A stretch of 64,000 bases of DNA, taken from assembly GCA_964388575.1 (NCBI GenBank), contig CAYMAZ010000003.1:62001-126000 (forward strand), in the 5' to 3' direction. The DNA is from CAYMAZ01 sp964388575 (lineage in GTDB: Bacteria > Bacteroidota > Bacteroidia > Bacteroidales > DTU049). Below are positions 63,121-64,000 of the stretch, piece after piece. The number at the start of each line of letters is the position of its first letter. The first letter of the stretch is position 1. Under the pieces are notes generated by a model that was not told where the DNA came from, did not search any database, and worked only from the letters and a program-made list of their open reading frames with translations. Made by a program: the position numbers and the translations under genes.

Positions 63121-64000
63121 ATGCTGAGTAAAAAATTACAGACACATATTTCATTAAGCAAAACTGCTGCAGAGGCCAATAAAGCCAAAGGCAACAGGCA
63201 TGTTGAAATATTATCTTCACTGTATTCTGACACATCAAGGTTTATCGAAGAATTGTTGCAGAATGCCAGTGATGCCTGCCAGAGAAAGGGGATGGACAAT
63301 TCAGACGGTAAGGTCAGATTTTTGTTGAAAGACAGTGTGTTGTACATGTATCACAACGGTATTTTGTTTGATGAAGATGATCTGATTTCCATTACCACTA
63401 TCGGACAGTCAACAAAGCCGGGATTATCGGATGTGAATCTGATCGGAAAATTCGGGCTTGGCTTCAAATCTGTTTTTGCTGTTTGTGATGAGCCTCAGAT
63501 CCATTCAGGGAATTTTCATTTCAGGATTACTGATTTTGAAGTTCTTGAGGAAATTCCGGGAGTCGGAACTGAAGGTTACGGAACCTGCATCATTCTTCCC
63601 CTGAAACAGGACAAACAGATCATCAGGACTGTCGAACAGGGATTAAACAAGCTGACATACAGGCACCTGCTGTTTGTCGGAGGGTATGGTGAAATCAGTG
63701 TTGAAAGCAATTTGGGTCGTTTCGTTCTGAAAACAGAAACCATTCGTACTTTTGACACCAACACGAAGATCATCAATATTCACGACAGCCGGAAGCAAGA
63801 TCTCGGACAATTTCTAATATTCGCTGAAGAAGATGGGTTCATCAGCCTTGCGTTCAGGATCTGTTCAGATAGCAATTTTTCTGAAGCGAGATATAGTGCA
63901 TTGGCAGGAGAGAAAGCATTTGTGTATTTTCCAACGCTGACAGACACCGGGCTTGATTTTATGATTCATGCAGCGTTTACGACCACACCAACGCGTGAAC
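63121..64000 (+). CDS. Sacsin-type GHKL ATPase (5' part; continues past window)
   Basis: Own translation of the plus strand from ATG 63121 stays open to the edge (293 codons). The N-terminal region matches the HSP90-like ATPase domain of sacsin-repeat proteins: FIEELLQNASDAC (ATP/Mg Asn and Asp), YHNGILFDEDDLISITTIGQSTK, IGKFGLGFKSVFAV, then YFPTLTDTGLDFMIHAAF near the edge. Prokaryotic proteins of this type are often large and have been found in defence-like and uncharacterised settings. A TAATTTCG sequence lies just upstream (63105-63112). Further domains, and thus the role, lie outside the window. Confidence 0.85.
   Translation, partial: MLSKKLQTHISLSKTAAEANKAKGNRHVEILSSLYSDTSRFIEELLQNASDACQRKGMDNSDGKVRFLLKDSVLYMYHNGILFDEDDLISITTIGQSTKPGLSDVNLIGKFGLGFKSVFAVCDEPQIHSGNFHFRITDFEVLEEIPGVGTEGYGTCIILPLKQDKQIIRTVEQGLNKLTYRHLLFVGGYGEISVESNLGRFVLKTETIRTFDTNTKIINIHDSRKQDLGQFLIFAEEDGFISLAFRICSDSNFSEARYSALAGEKAFVYFPTLTDTGLDFMIHAAFTTTPTRE

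Noticed and set aside
62981..63238. 85-codon minus-strand frame
   Set aside because: It overlaps the start of the sacsin-like ATPase antisense, with no family features.

Overview
The window is a 64 kb stretch of a Bacteroidota chromosome. The evidence is a nearly complete set of type IX secretion (T9SS) and gliding genes (gldJ, porU, porV, gldK, gldL, gldM, gldN and two PorP/SprF-like genes), secreted proteins with T9SS C-terminal sorting domains, signal peptides that almost always leave a glutamine at position +1, and the Bacteroidota -7 promoter element TAnnTTTG in front of most transcription units. Base composition is AT-rich. A 10-N gap inside polA shows that this is a draft assembly. I cannot name a genus; gldJ next to porU/porV fits a gliding or T9SS-bearing environmental Bacteroidota.

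Layout. 1-8 kb: gldJ (cut by the window edge) and a PorP-like gene on the minus strand, divergent from porU-porV-ispF. 8-16.6 kb: purD, a DUF6427-like membrane protein, a glycosyltransferase, rnhB, a CAP-domain protein, a small minus-strand pair (T9SS cargo plus lipoprotein), then a PqqD-like protein and pepD. 16.8-20.3 kb: a minus-strand run of three envelope proteins (FlgT/LPP20-like, LPP20-like, DUF4476). 20.4-26.8 kb: MATE transporter, miaB, topA and a degenerate arginase-fold protein. 27-33 kb: porP-gldK-gldL-gldM-gldN, ended by a strong two-way terminator. 33-39.4 kb (minus): polA, an MBL hydrolase, an ECF sigma factor, a GT2 glycosyltransferase and two lipoproteins. 39.5-46.8 kb: a U32 peptidase-family protein, a 1616-residue T9SS cargo protein and queG. 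47-54.9 kb: fhs, then mtnA with a class II aldolase, a KYEA-repeat protein, another T9SS cargo, a LOG-like protein and pheT. 54.9-64 kb: two sodium-coupled amino acid transporters, a zinc-ribbon protein, a repeat-rich non-coding gap, cysS, a glutaminyl-cyclase-like M28 lipoprotein, a PIN-PhoH ATPase, and the start of a sacsin-type GHKL ATPase.

How the genes fit together. GldL/GldM form the proton-driven motor, GldK/GldN the periplasmic ring, PorV the shuttle and PorU the sortase; three CTD proteins in the window are likely clients. The M28 cyclase would cap the N-terminal glutamine left on most exported proteins here, including PorU, PorV, GldN and both PorP-like proteins. The least explained parts are the FlgT/LPP20/DUF4476 group, the metal-ligand-poor arginase homologue between topA and porP, the PqqD-PepD pair and the KYEA-repeat protein. 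All promoter, fold and family statements come from reading the sequence by eye; no searches were run.
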